The notes below the pieces were generated by a model that saw only the letters and a list, made by a program, of their open reading frames with translations, did no database searches and was not told the origin of the DNA. A stretch of 64,000 bases of DNA from Ctena decussata (lineage: Eukaryota > Mollusca > Bivalvia > Lucinida > Lucinidae), in the NCBI GenBank assembly GCA_963989385.1, contig OZ022506.1, forward strand, positions 10,993,841 through 11,057,840, written 5' to 3'. Below, one piece after another: positions 34,864-46,767 of this stretch; positions within the stretch are counted from its first letter, which is position 1, and the number at the start of each line of letters is the position of its first letter. Position numbers and translations under genes: made by a program.

Positions 34864-35710
34864 ATTTATTAGGCATGTGGGAGAAACGCAATGGATTATT
34901 GGGACAACACATACAGACGGCATGCGTATTCAAGATTAATCAAATTGTGCAAACAGTCCATGAAATCATATTATGTATCATACTCTGTTTAAAGACCCCA
35001 TGGCTCTATCAGTGGGTTTAAAGAGTTGGCACGGTCAGGGAAAAACATAGGGAAAACTGATTTTTTTGCAGGTCATGGAATTTTGTAGCTGGCCAGTGAA
35101 CTTTGGAAAGGACTTGAAAAGTCAGGGAAAGCCAGGGAATTTGAAAATAAGTGGTTTTTGCAGTCACCAGAAAATATGCTTACTAGTATTCTGTTAAAGA
35201 GGAAAGGATGCACTTTGTAGAGAGATAGTCGATCCAGGCTCATCTTCCTCCTCATTGGGGGCCACTCTTAAAGGGGAGCAAATTTTTTCATTGAAGACTT
35301 ACAAGCTCTAAGGAGTAGGGATATAATCAAGCCCATAGCAAACGGATTTTTGTTCGAAATTGTCGCCATCAAAATGGCCATCGACGAACCCCATAGTACT
35401 TTAACGCCACCATTCAGATTAATCAAATCGCCCTACCGGTTGAAATTTTAAGAGCACTTTTCTGACTTCCATTATTGAATTTTTCTGTTAAAATAATTCC
35501 AGGACATCCTTTTCCACCTGTGTAATTATTGACGAAACAGTGCCCTTTATGTCAGCGTCAAACGTGTGAACAAAATATTACGATTTACAGCTTATTCGAC
35601 TTTCTCCAAAACGCAGACCTATACCATGATAAATATTGATATATATTCTACTATTATGTGAAATTTCAGAAAATTTGGTTTTGGAACATTTTAAAATTGC
35701 AAAATAATAT
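34864..35710. other. Interval with GTCAGGGAAA pieces, no gene
   Basis: GTCAGGGAAAAACATAGGG (35034) and GTCAGGGAAAGCCAGGGAA (35121) are the only repeat-like phrases; similar wording recurs at 38220. Nothing coding. Confidence 0.4.
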
Positions 35711-35815
35711 GGCGTTATTTCGTCTTTTCGCCTGGCGTCTTTTCGTCTTTTCGCATGGCGTCTTTTCGTCTTTTCGCGTGGCGGCTTTTCGCGGCGAAAA
35801 GACGAAAAGACAAAA
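35711..35815. repeat. CpG-containing 23-bp minisatellite that folds back
   Basis: GGCGTCTTTTCGTCTTTTCG occurs about three times, then GGCGGCTTTTCGCGGCGAAA turns the sequence round into AAAGACGAAAAGAC. 35816-36905 holds nothing recognisable apart from a short GA run at 36741. Confidence 0.75.
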
Positions 35816-36911
35816 TGGCACAAACCAGCCACCATAGCCTTCAGGTTTTCATCTGAACACTCTAAGCTACCTTTTCCCTTACTGTAGTATTTTCTGAGGG
35901 TCAGTAAGTACACGGGTGACCTGCAACAAGCAAAGACTAAGATAGCTTGCACTACAAAATGTTATAAAAGTTAAGATGAACAGCTTGCATGTGCGCATTC
36001 TATTATGGGTCTTGGCTGGTAGCTTTTTTGTTCGTGCACATTTTGCTAAATGAAGGCAATAATGGGTTGCTTGAATAACTATACAAAGTTCGAGCGTATT
36101 TCAACAGTTCCTCACACGCCCGCTATTTTCAACTTTCAAGCAGATTGTTTAAGTATACTGTCAATGGTCTTTACGCTTATTCGGGATGTGGAATTTGCCA
36201 AAGTGGAGCGATTCGTATACAGTTTAAGTTCATGTACAGTACTTTGCTTCCGCGGAATAAATGGCTGTTTTTGTGCCACGTGCCAAACGTCGGATGGCAC
36301 GTAGCAAGCCTCCAAACTTTCCCCACACCTTCCACATCCGCACACCCCGACACATTTTCAGGCTCATCATCGAACACACGAAATGCTCTTCGTAACTTAA
36401 TTCAGAACGGAAAGTGTTTGCTTGCAAGCCAATCAGGGTTTTGCTATTCGCTTATATATACAGTTTTGTATCTTGAAGCAGTCTTGTTAGACTAAGCAGA
36501 TTTTGGTTGAAACAATATTTTACTCAGACAAAATATACTGACAAGACACATACGTATGTAATATACATTGAGGATCTGAACGGAAGCATATTGCTTATAG
36601 AGTTCATTTCCTCAAGCAGATTTTGCTGTTATCATATCCGACAAGATTCCTCTTTCCCTGTTGCAGCTCAGCTGTTGGTAAGATTCAAATGATTGTAATA
36701 AATTTCAGTGTGTGTAACAACAATGAAGCCAAATCCGGCAGAGAGAGAGAGAGAGAGAATACGCTGTCACAGCAACGACTGCTCAAGTCATGTTTGGGAA
36801 CTATACATCACTCCAGGCATCAGTCAAAATGAATTCCCCCACTTCCCTGGCCCACACCCACCCCTACCCTCGTCACCAACCGCCTCTGACTTGTTTCTTT
36901 CTGAGTAACTT

Positions 36912-37143
36912 GAGCCGCGACGCGGGAAAACCAACAATGTGGTTGTGCGCCCAGCGAAGACTAAGATAATCCTGGGCATCCGCCCAGTCCGATTAGAGTC
37001 TTCGCTGTCTACAGGTAGCTTAGACCCTTAGCTACCCTTAAAGCGCTTAGGGAAGACTCTGTGCAGACTAGGCGGATGCCAAGGTAGATCTGAGTCTGCG
37101 CTGGGCGCACAAACACTTTGTTGATTTTCTCGTGTCGCGGCTC
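36912..37143. mobile_element. GAGCC-type MITE, copy E
   Basis: Near-complete: GAGCCGCGACGCGGGAAAAC to TTGATTTTCTCGTGTCGCGG CTC. The flanks ACTT and ATAT do not match. The following 37144-38700 has no supported feature. Confidence 0.8.
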
Positions 37144-38704
37144 ATATGTTCTCTTTAATTGTAGAGCAAATTATAAAATCAGATCGTAAATTTTTCGAAA
37201 ACTTGACAAACAAAACGACAAGAAAGAAACTCTTTACTTCGTACTGGTGCATTTCATGTTCGACGTATAATCTGTTTACATGGCATGCGGGCTGGCAATC
37301 TAGCTCGAGGCAATATACGTCATTTTTTTTATTACGTCACAACAGTGACCTAATAACTTATTTGACAGAAAACAGATGACTGTTTGAAAGATAAATAATA
37401 TTAGGAAAGGATATTATTTTCACAAATTTGAGTTACAGAACGTCAGATTTGTACAATGCCAATCAAGTCAGCAGTCAGGTAAGGTACGTTCTACCAGTTT
37501 GTAGTCTATTTTAGCTAACTAAACTCCGTAGCCTAATTTTTCTCCTCTTCAAGTATTTAGCAATCTGAGCTAATGTTTGACAAGCTGTCGACCTCAATTT
37601 TCTGTCTAAATTGTGGCTGTCCGGCAAGTATTGCTGGTGCTCATATCACGTGCAAGACCGTTTCCTGAGCGTTAAAACTACAGAAGCCATCTTTTATTTT
37701 GCAATTTAAAAATGTTCCTAAACGATATTGCTTGAAATTTCACATGCAAAAAGAAGAAATAATAAAGTTTTCGATGGCATGGGTGTGCGCATTGGAGAAA
37801 GTCTCAGCTTTCTGTAAATTATGTTTTATGTTGATGCAAGTTTTCGGTAGAATCAAGAGAGAGTGTTGTACTTTGACGATGAATATTTTAACAGCATTTC
37901 GAGCAATTTTGGCCCTGAATTTTGTTGAGAAAGCCTGCTTAATACTAGTTAGCAAAGCATTTTATGTGTTTAATCATTTGAATATAATCAATGCCTCTAT
38001 ATACATTTGAGAATAATGGGAAATTTAGTCAAGAACCATGTTCGCCATTTTTAGGGCCAATTTTTTATGTGGAAGGATCCACCGTTGTAAAAACAATCAC
38101 CGCTTTTCGAGGGTTTGCGTTCCAACTGTTAGCCCCGATTTTCAAGTGATACAGTTGGCACTGTTAAAGGGTAAAATGATGAGCTTTTGGATCTGTAAAA
38201 TGGTATGGAAGACTGTAAAATGTCAGGGAAAAGTAAGGAAATTTCCAATTGGATAATGAGTAACAACCCTGTATAATAATAACGAAATTCGTTAAATGTT
38301 TTATCTTTAGCTGTCACCCCAAGGTTACTGCAAGCTTCTCAACACAGTATGGTCATTAAACAAATAAGTCGTCATTGAAATTCATATGAAAGGTTTTGAA
38401 AAAAAAGAAGAACCTATTTGCGTCATTTTAGTTTGCATCCTAAATGATCCACTTTCGATATCATGAAGTTGTAAAAAATGGTAAAAATAAAATGTACAGG
38501 CCCGTCATTGTCCCGACGCTTTTGTTTAAATTATGTCTCTAGACGGGGAACCAGAAAAGGAAATCGTATGCATTGTCATGTTTCAAACACATTTGCCAGT
38601 AAAATGACTCGGCACCAAACGTGAAGGCTGAACCGCTTTTTAAAATGTTTTGTGTCAATATTACAGGAGCACGAATTTACCATGACATTAAAATCGCATT
38701 TTGT

Positions 38705-38895
38705 TTAAGAAATAGATCAGCTCTAGCAGTGAATTGTTGAGTAATAATTCACTGTTTTAAGGTCAGTTGTTAAGTAGATTATATCACGAGCGCGGAGCGC
38801 TAGTTTGTCTCTTAAACTAGACTTACAACTGACTGACAAACAGTGAATTATTACTCAACAATTCAATGCCAGAGCTGAACTATTTCGATTCTAAC
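38705..38895. repeat. Palindromic element with CGAGCGCGGAGCGCTAG apex
   Basis: Arms CAGTGAATTGTTGAGTAATA, ATTCACTGTTT and GGTCAGTTGTTAAG are repeated inverted up to AACAATTCAATGCCAGAGCT. Downstream at 39040-39100 are ACGTCT, ACGTCG and a perfect TGACGTCA, then CAGTGAATTGTTGCAGAAT again, so the element may extend to about 39140. Confidence 0.7.
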
Positions 38896-39451
38896 ACTCA
38901 AAAACGCTGAAAACGTATTCCTTGCCTTCAAATTCTCCCAACCTTCCTGCCAGCGCGTTCATGCTCCCGCCATGCTCCCGCCACTGTATCTAAGATAAAT
39001 GTACGTTTTTATGGCGTTTTTAGAAAGAAAAAGAGACGTTACACCGTCTAACGTCTCAAAACGTCGCACAATTACGTCAGTACTGCCAGTGACGTCAGCA
39101 GTTAGACTCACGCGCTCCGCAACAGTGAATTGTTGCAGAATAAAACACGGAAGTTTTCCATTGCTTCTATAGGCGCACTGTGTTAGAATAGCAAATTTTG
39201 CACTAAAACGTCACGGTTTCGCCATTAGAAAATACAAAAGGAATAGTTTAACGGCGGGAGCCAGTCTATTGATCAGTTAACATTTTTTTTTAACCCAGCT
39301 ATTGTTATAACTTCTTGAACTCAATACTGTGTCAAAATATCCCCTACTTTTTGTAAGAAATATATTTGCTTCAAGTGTGGCATTTTAAAATGCAGTATCA
39401 TTATTTGTTTGTCTCTTAAACTAGACATAATGCAAGATGCATGGCAGATAT

Positions 39452-39686
39452 GAGCCGCGAAACGAGAAAACCAACAATGTGGTTGTGCGCCCAGCGCAGA
39501 CTCAGATCAGCCTGGGCATCCGCCCAGTCTGATCAGAGTCTTCGCTGTCCGCATGGAGGTAGCTTAGACCCTTAGCTACCCTTTGAGCACTTAACAAAGG
39601 GTCTAGTCAAATTGTGCAGATGCCCAGGCTGATCTGAGTCTGCGCCGGGCGCACAACCACATTGTTGGTTTTCTCGTGTCGCGCTC
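39452..39686. mobile_element. GAGCC-type MITE, copy F
   Basis: The best-preserved sequence of the family: GAGCCGCGAAACGAGAAAAC, the AGATCAGCCTGGGCATCCGC module, and the inverted GTTGGTTTTCTCGTGTCGCG end. Confidence 0.85.
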
Positions 39687-40218
39687 AATTATGTCTGCGA
39701 CATAAGTGGTTGGCTTCCTGAGAAAAAGGACATTTGTGTTATTACAGAACTTAAGAATCGATTGGGCGCTTATTATTTGAAAGCATTTAAAGTTTCCATG
39801 GTCCTTTGGGTGATAAATCTTCTAGACGCAAATTATCAGGAAAATCGCTTTAACCTTCACGTTTTGTGATACAATGTGGGTTGATTTGCATATATTGAAC
39901 CGTTTACCGTACAAAAAGTACGGGAAAGTGTTTGTGAAAGATGACAAATTGCCCGCAAAACACAATTTTCCTTTTCTGGCTCCCCGTTCAGAGGTTCAAT
40001 ATAAACAAAAGTGAGACAGTGAATGGGACCCCACATCTAGACATTGTATTTTTGCCATTTTATTCAGTGTTCCTGAAATAAAAAGTAGATAATGTTAGTT
40101 GGCAAGTAAAATAACCCAAATCAGTTTTCGAACCTTTTTATGTGAAACTCACTGTTTTAGCCATTTAAAGTAGTCTTTCGCTAAAGTATTTCGTGCAATT
40201 TAGGAGTTACATAGTGAG

Positions 40219-40451
40219 CAGGGGCCGTATTTATGAAACGACTTAGGTGGTTGCTATGCTGTTGCTAAGGCTAATTTTCTATAAAGGAGATTCCTTACAA
40301 CTACAACTATGAAATTTGCTCTGGAGGAACAGTCTTTGTAAGACTGTTCCTCCAGAGCGAATTTCATAGTTGTAGTGAATCTCCTCTTAAGAAATTCCGC
40401 CTTAGCAACAGCATAGCAACGACTTAAGTGGCTTTATGAATACGGACCCAG
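40219..40451. mobile_element. 233-bp foldback MITE CAGGGGCCGTATTTATGAA
   Basis: The termini CAGGGGCCGTATT and AATACGGACCCAG are complementary except at a few bases. The arms GGTTGCTATGCTGTTGCTAA and its complement lead to a central hairpin with CTCTGGAGGAACAGTCTT. No clear target duplication. Confidence 0.75.
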
Positions 40452-40754
40452 GAGATTTAAGCAAGGGCAGTAAATTAAAAAAGAAAGTATGGCAGGGCAT
40501 TGTTTCTTGCTCATCATACATCGCTCCAGTATTAAACACACAACTACCTAGTTTCATTAAACATTTTGAAGTGAACATACATTGTCATTGTTTACGGACG
40601 GACAGACAGACAGATGGACGGGCAGCAACATAACATACTACATCCGTTTTTTTTCTTTTTTTTTTCAGTTTTAAACGGGCATGTAAGTATAGGAGAGCAA
40701 TCATTTTTGTATGTGAATATCCTTTTTGACCTCATGCACATTGCTATAAATTAA

Positions 40755-41022
40755 AAAGTTAAAGAGTTCCTTGAAGAGCAGAGAACACATTCAGAAGAAG
40801 TAACATGGGCCAGACTACGTTGTTTCGGCTAATAGAGCCTCATCAGTGACCCTGACAATATCTGGTGACGAAACCAGTTAAAGCATACTGTAATTTCTTA
40901 ATTTTAATAGGGCAGTCGATTCAATGATGATTAATGTCAAAAAGGGTCCAAATAATATAAATGACGATGATCTAAATGAATCTAAATTTTCAGATTTCTC
41001 AGAATAAAGTTTTATTTTGGAA
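40755..41022 (-). mobile_element. 5'-truncated retrozyme copy
   Basis: On the minus strand, ATTCTGAGAAATCTGAAAAT, GGACCCTTTTTGACATTAA and the hammerhead, then TTACTTCTTCTGAATGTGTT, follow the same order as the 27.3-kb copy. It interrupts the tandem repeat at 40680-41720. The stretch equivalent to 27305-27400 is missing. Confidence 0.7.
40807..40852 (-). ncRNA. Type I hammerhead ribozyme with intact core
   Basis: Reading the minus strand: stem I GGGTCA/TGGCCC, core CTGATGA, stem II GGC/GCC with loop TCTATTA, GAA, stem III ACAA/TAGT with one A-A mismatch, and cleavage expected after the C opposite G40813. The conserved core is complete. The stem III mismatch and short length suggest weak activity as a monomer. 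Confidence 0.75.
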
Positions 41023-41029
41023 GAATAGC

Positions 41030-41720
41030 GTAAAGACTAACCAAAGGGATGTTACTTCAAAATTGAGTAAGGAGAACCAACAATTCTTATATGTGACACA
41101 CCATCTTGAGATCAATCACACTGTGATACAGTTTTGATTAACCCTTGATGCGCCAAAAAGCAGACGACAAAATTTACGTCTGAAAAATTTCAAAAAATGT
41201 CTCGTCCAAGCGATATCATATTGAGAATTCGAACACTAGAGGGCAAACAGTGTGGATTCAGATGAGGTGGCTCATTATCATTATGAGCCACCTCATCTGG
41301 ATCTACACTGTTTGCCAATTCAACAATTCAAATTTTTTGCGCTTTTAGGGTTAATGTATTCCAAACTAATACTAAGTTATGGCGTGCACAAGATTAGTGA
41401 ACACAAAAAGCCTAAAAACTAATAAAAGGGGTGTAACTCTAAAAACGAAGTAAGGTAAGGGAGAGAGACAATTTTTTACGCAACACATTGCCTTGAGGCT
41501 ATACATTGCAATGAAGTTTAATCAAGACATTCCAATTAGTTATCCAGTTATGGTGCGTACAAGATAAGTCTGAAAAAATAATCAAAGGGGCACAACATGG
41601 AATTCAGAAAGTGGGAGCAACCATTCTTGTACGCGACACATTTCCCTGACCTAATACACGTTGCTTTAGAATTGCAGCAAGATAACCCAAACGGTTACTG
41701 AGGTATGGCGCACACAAGAA
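41030..41720 (+). repeat. Tandem-like repeat with TGCCTTGAGGCTATACATTG units
   Basis: Units near 41035, 41400 and 41575 share AAAGGGGTGTAACT-type, CAACCATTCTTGTACGCGAC and CAAGATTAGTG-type steps. A palindromic element (41143-41355, GATCTACACTGTTTGCC and complement) and the retrozyme at 40755 interrupt it. Confidence 0.6.
41143..41355. mobile_element. Complete GTAGATCCAGATGAGG-type palindromic element
   Basis: Starts GCGCCAAAAAGCAGACGACA and ends TTTTTTGCGCTTTTAGGG. The central hairpin has arms AGGGCAAACAGTGTGGATTC / GGATCTACACTGTTTGCC around CAGATGAGGTGGCTCATTAT. Reference copy for the fragments listed at 11107. Confidence 0.7.
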
Positions 41721-41727
41721 TGTTTAT

Positions 41728-41878
41728 GGACTCTAATCAGAGTCTTTGCTGTTAGCGTGGGGCTAGCTTAGACTCTTAACTACCGTTTTTAAGCGCTCGG
41801 CAAAGACTGATCAGACTGGGCACATGTCCAGTCTTCGCTGGTCGCACTTGCCACTTTGTTGGTTTTGTCGTGTCGCGG
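41728..41878. mobile_element. GAGCC-type MITE, partial copy G
   Basis: Only the centre (TCAGAGTCTTTGCTGTTAGC) and right end (TTGGTTTTGTCGTGTCGCGG) remain. 41880-42450 after it contains nothing recognised. Confidence 0.65.
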
Positions 41879-42449
41879 CAAGTTTTATGCTGAGTTTTAT
41901 AAAATGCACTTCGAAGTGCAGTGAGTTAGTTAAACTAGTATGCCACTACCACCAAAGTAGCCTTCATTGTCCCTACCTGGTGAATGATTGTCCTTCCTAG
42001 TGAATGATTGTCCTTGGACGTATCACCAGTAAACAATTCCGATTCTGATTCTGATACCCGTTAAAAAGTTACACTTTTCTAATATACATAAATACAGATT
42101 TATTTACTTTAAAACAACACAGACACTAATTCTATTGTATAACTTACATTTGACTAGGCTCATCAGCAGTGTTCATATAAGTCCAAAGTAATACACAACA
42201 AAGCACATCGACAGAGACATAAGAAAAATATCTCAAGTCATTGATTATTAAAGACTTACCGTAAAAGCCCTATGTATTTGTACAGAAAATCCCGAACAGT
42301 GTTTGCTCCATTGAGCAGTCTGTTCGGCGTCTTTACTGCTTGTCAGTCTGCAAAATCCTTTCATTCCCGGATAGAACACTAATTTTGTTCAAGTTTTTAT
42401 TAAAATCACAACACTTGTTTAAGGTGTATGGGTATTCCTCTATGTTTTT

Positions 42450-43165
42450 CAGCAGTTTCTTGAAAGGGAGACAATCATAGTTTCATGACTGCCTGTATGC
42501 CTCACTTGGCTATGAAACCAGTCCAAAAATGGGAACATTTAAAGGAAACTATTTGCTCCCGTAGGAGCAAATTGTTTCCTTTAAGTGTTAAGCCCCATTG
42601 AACAGGGAGGAAAAAGCAAATGACGGGGTTGCTTCCCTTGAAAGTGTACCCATTTACCTTGTGATGTCCAGATATCTAGAGTAAATCTAGTAGGTGTTCG
42701 TGGTTACTAATTAGGAGCTGATGTGATTGAATAATTTATGTGACGTGTTAGAAGGAAACGGTTGGGTAGAAGGAAATTATTGAACTGAAAACTAGTTACT
42801 CATTAACAGAATTGAGTCATGTAATTGTTTTTCTCCCTTTTCATGGATACCACTTGATAATTTATCCCTAAGTACAATGGTCGTATACGGAACTTGCTTG
42901 TCACAATATATATTAATGTGATTTATTCTTTGCCTTATTCTTTGTTCTTTTTTTATTTTTTTTTGTTTTGTATATATATGAGAGGAAAATAATTTAGGCT
43001 ACATTGGTCTATTTATGTAATAATTGCATCAAGCTTCTCACTTAAGTTTTGTCATTTTAAATGACCCTGTATTTCCAACTATTCTTGGGCTTTGCCAGTA
43101 GAAACAAAAAATATAACACAACAAATTGGCGTGGTAAAAATTTATTCCCTTTGTCTCAAATAATA
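42450..43165. repeat. Left arm of a large inverted repeat
   Basis: Pieces such as GTTTCATGACTGCC (42480), TTTAAATGACCCTG (43057), CTTGGGCTTTGCCAGTAGAA and ACAAATTGGCGTGG (43083-43133) recur inverted at 49465-49790 in the same nested order. A hairpin with the ATTTGCTCC stem (42537-42585) is present only on this side. Confidence 0.65.
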
Positions 43166-43216
43166 ATAATAATAGTAATAATAATAATAATATGAAGAAG
43201 AAGAAAAATAAATATT

Positions 43217-43324
43217 AACAAGTCGCCCAAGGGCAACGATCGCTCACCTGTCAGTATATGCTCAATTTATATAAAATTGGTAGTACTACAGTCTCAGTTG
43301 CTAGATACCAAGTTTCAAGGCAAC

Positions 43325-43355
<31 letters not shown>

Positions 43356-46034
43356 CAAAGTTTTTGCCATTATATGGCCATGGTGGCCATCTTGGTCATG
43401 TGAGTGGACCGAATATATAAACTTTGTTTCCCGCTTTGCCTGAAGGCTGCATTTGAAATTAAATTGAAATCTGCCCAGTAGTTTCAGAGGAGAAGTCCTT
43501 TAAAAATGTTGACACATTACAGAAAAACGACCTTTAGCCAAGATAACTAGATCCATATATGGGCATAGTGGCCATCTTGGTCATGTGACCCAGACCCCGG
43601 GTATAAACTTTCGTTCCCCCATCCCACTGAGACTCAATATGAAATTTGGCTTCAATCGGCCCAGTGGTTTCAGAGGAGAAGATGTTTGAAAATCTTGACG
43701 ACGGATGATCCCATGGAATGACCTTGACCTTTAGTGACATAATATCTTCATCTGGTCATTTAGTCGACCATGTATACCAAGTATTGTACCTAGTACTTAA
43801 ATAGTTTCTGAGAAATCCACTGTTTAAGCATTTTCCCATATAAAAGCCTAACGTACCAAAGTTGACCATGTCGTAAATTAGGTCAAGGTCAATGCAAGGT
43901 CATGATTTGTATAAAATATGATGGGCCCGTATGCTCAATGCTACATACCAAGTTTCAAGGTCATAGGCCTTTTGGTTTTGAAGAAGAAGTTTTTTGAAGG
44001 GTTTTTACCATATATGGGCATGGCGGCCATCTTGGTCATGTGACCCAGACCCCGGGTATTAAATTTCGTTCCCCTATCCCACTGAGACTCCATATGAAAT
44101 TTGGCTTAAATCGGCCCAGTGGTTTCAGAGGAGAAGATGTTTGAAAATCTTGACGACGGATGGTCTGACGGAATGACCTTGACCTTTAGTGACATAATAT
44201 CTTCATCTGGTCATTAAGTCGACCATGTATACCAAGTATTGTACCTTAGACTTAAATAGTTTCTGAGAAATCCACTGTTTAAGCGTTTTCCCATATAAAA
44301 GCCTAACGTACCAAAGTTGACCATGTCGTAAATTAGGTCAAGGTCAATGCAAGGTCATGATTTGTATAAATTAAGATGGGCCCGCATGCCCAATGCTACA
44401 TACCAAGTTTCAAGGTCATAGGCCTTTTGGTTCTGGAGAAGAAGATTTTTGAAGGGTTTTTACCATATATGGGCATGGCGGCCATCTTGATCATGTGACC
44501 CAGACCCCGGGTATAAACTTTCATTCCCCCATCCCACTGAGACTCCATATGAAATTTGGCTTAAATCGGCCTAGTGGTTTCAGAGGAGAAGATGTTTGAA
44601 AATCTTGACGACGGATGGTCCGACGGAATGACCTTGACCTTTAGTGACATAATATCTTCATCTGGTCATTTAGTCGACCATGTATACCAAGTATTGTACC
44701 TCAGACTTAAATAGTTTCTGAGAAATCCACTGTTTAAGCATTTTCCAATATAAAAGCCTAACGTACCAAAGTTGACCATGCCGTAAATTAGGTCAAGGTC
44801 AACGCAAGGTCATGATTTGTATAAATTTTGATGGGCCCGCATGCCCAATGCTACACACCAAGTTTCAAGGTCATAGGCCTTTTGGTTCTGGAGAAGAAGA
44901 TTTTTGAAGGGTTTTTACCATATATGGGCATGGCGGCCATCTTGGTCATGTGACCCAGACCCCGGGTATAAACTTTCGTTCTCCCATCCCACTGAGACTC
45001 CATATGAAATTTGGCTTAAATCGGCCTAGTGGTTTCAGAGGAGAAGATGTTTGGAAATCTTGACGACGGATGGTCCGACGGAATGACCTTGACCTTTAGT
45101 GTCATAATATCTTCATCTGGTCATTTAGTCGACCATGTATACCAAGTATTGTACCTCAGACTTAAATAGTTTCTGAGAAATCCACTGTTTAAGCATTTTC
45201 CAATATAAAAGCCTAACGTACCAAAGTTGACCATGTCATAAATTAGGTCAAGGTCAACGCAAGGTCATGATTTGTATAAACTTTGATGGGCCCGCATGCC
45301 CAATACTACACACCAAGTTTCAAGGTCATAGGCCTTTTGGTTCTGGAGAAGAAGATTTTTGAAGGGTTTTTACCATATATGGGCATGGCGGCCACCTTGG
45401 TCATGTGACCCATACCCCGGGTATAAACTTTCGTTCTCCCATCCCACTGAGACTCAATATGAAATTTGGCTTCAATCGGCCCAGTGGTTTCAGAGGAGAA
45501 GATGTTTGAAAATCTTGACGACGGATGGTCCGACGGAATGACCTTGACCTTTAGTGACATAATATCTTCATCTGGTCATTTAGTCGACCATGTATACCAG
45601 GAATTGTACCTTAGACTTAAATAGTTTCTGAGAAATCCACCGTTTAAGCGTTTTCCAATATAAAAGCCTAACGTACCAAAGTTGACCATGTCATAAATTA
45701 GGTCAAGGTCATCACAAGGTCATGATTTATATAAATTATGATGGGCCCGCATGCCCGATGCTACATACCAAGTTTCAAGGTTATAGGCCTTTTGGTTCTG
45801 GAGAAGAAGATTTTTGAAGGGTTTTTACCATATATGGGCGTGGCGGCCATCCTGGTCATGTGACCTGGACGAAATATATAAACTTTTCGTTCCCCCATCC
45901 TGTTAAGGCTCCATATGAAATTTGGCTTCAATCCACCCAGTGGTTTCTGAGAAGAAGATGTTTAAAAGTGTGAACGCCGACGCCGACGGACGACGGACCA
46001 AGTCTATACTATAAGCTCACCTTGACAGGTGAGC
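43217..46034 (-). repeat. 455-bp tandem array (about six units)
   Basis: The marker TAGTGACAT occurs at 43732, 44187, 44642, 45097 (one change) and 45552, exactly 455 bp apart each time. The left edge is AAGTCGCCCAAGGGCAACGA and the right edge is GACAGGTGAGCT. The family is the same as at 324-8053 but on the other strand. Unit-to-unit similarity is very high in the middle and lower at both ends. Open frames of 60-84 codons recur but follow the repeat. Confidence 0.95.
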
Positions 46035-46625
46035 TAAAAATGAATGAATAAATAAAAGGATTGCTAAATATATTGCTATACTTGTATGAGATATCATAAT
46101 GAACAAGAGGTTAAAATTGGCATTTGTATGGAAAACCCAATAATTCTTTATTTTTCCCATCTAAAAATTTAGCAAATGCTGGTTCATGCATTATCTCCTG
46201 ACATAAACTGCAGTGCCAAACTCTCACAGCACTGTAACAGCTAAAGGGACAGTTTACTGTAGATTACCCTCTGTCGTGCTCACTTCCTTTCGAAGTCTAC
46301 CTAAGGGAGATATAAACACTTGCTGAGTAGCTCTTTAAATTGAGTCTGCACCCTAGGAGTCTCTTTTTTAAAAGTATGATTATGTTGCTTCCATTTTGTC
46401 ATGTTTCATTTTGTCACGTGAAAAAAACAACAACAAAGTTTTACATATGTTTTGCAAGTTAAAATACATTGAGTGACTCTGAAAACCTATCTTTCGTTTT
46501 GATTTCCAGACAAACATGTTGGCATTCATAATCAAATGACCAAATTCCCCAGGAGGCTTCTCTGATATCTCCTTGTCAAAGTATATCAGTGGACTCTATG
46601 CGCCTGTGGTGATCCTAGTGTCACT

Positions 46626-46736
46626 ACAGTACCACATGCTAGTTCCTCTGTCATCAGTGTTAATGGTATTTCTACTAGAAATACCATTAACACTGATGAC
46701 AGAGGAACTAGCATGTGGTACTCTAGTAACACTAGG
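46626..46736. repeat. Near-perfect 111-bp palindrome
   Basis: Arms of about 55 bp (CCTAGTGTCACTACAGTACC, ATGCTAGTTCCTCTGTCATC, AGTGTTAATGGTATTTCTA) meet directly at TCTACTAGAAAT with only two mismatches near the base and almost no loop. No target duplication is obvious. Confidence 0.85.
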
Positions 46737-46767
46737 CTGAAACAGATAAACGCCTTGGGTTATTGTC

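Noticed and set aside
37699..38010. 103-codon plus-strand frame as a host exon
   Set aside because: No convincing splice sites, an overlapping frame on the other strand, and no recognisable domain.
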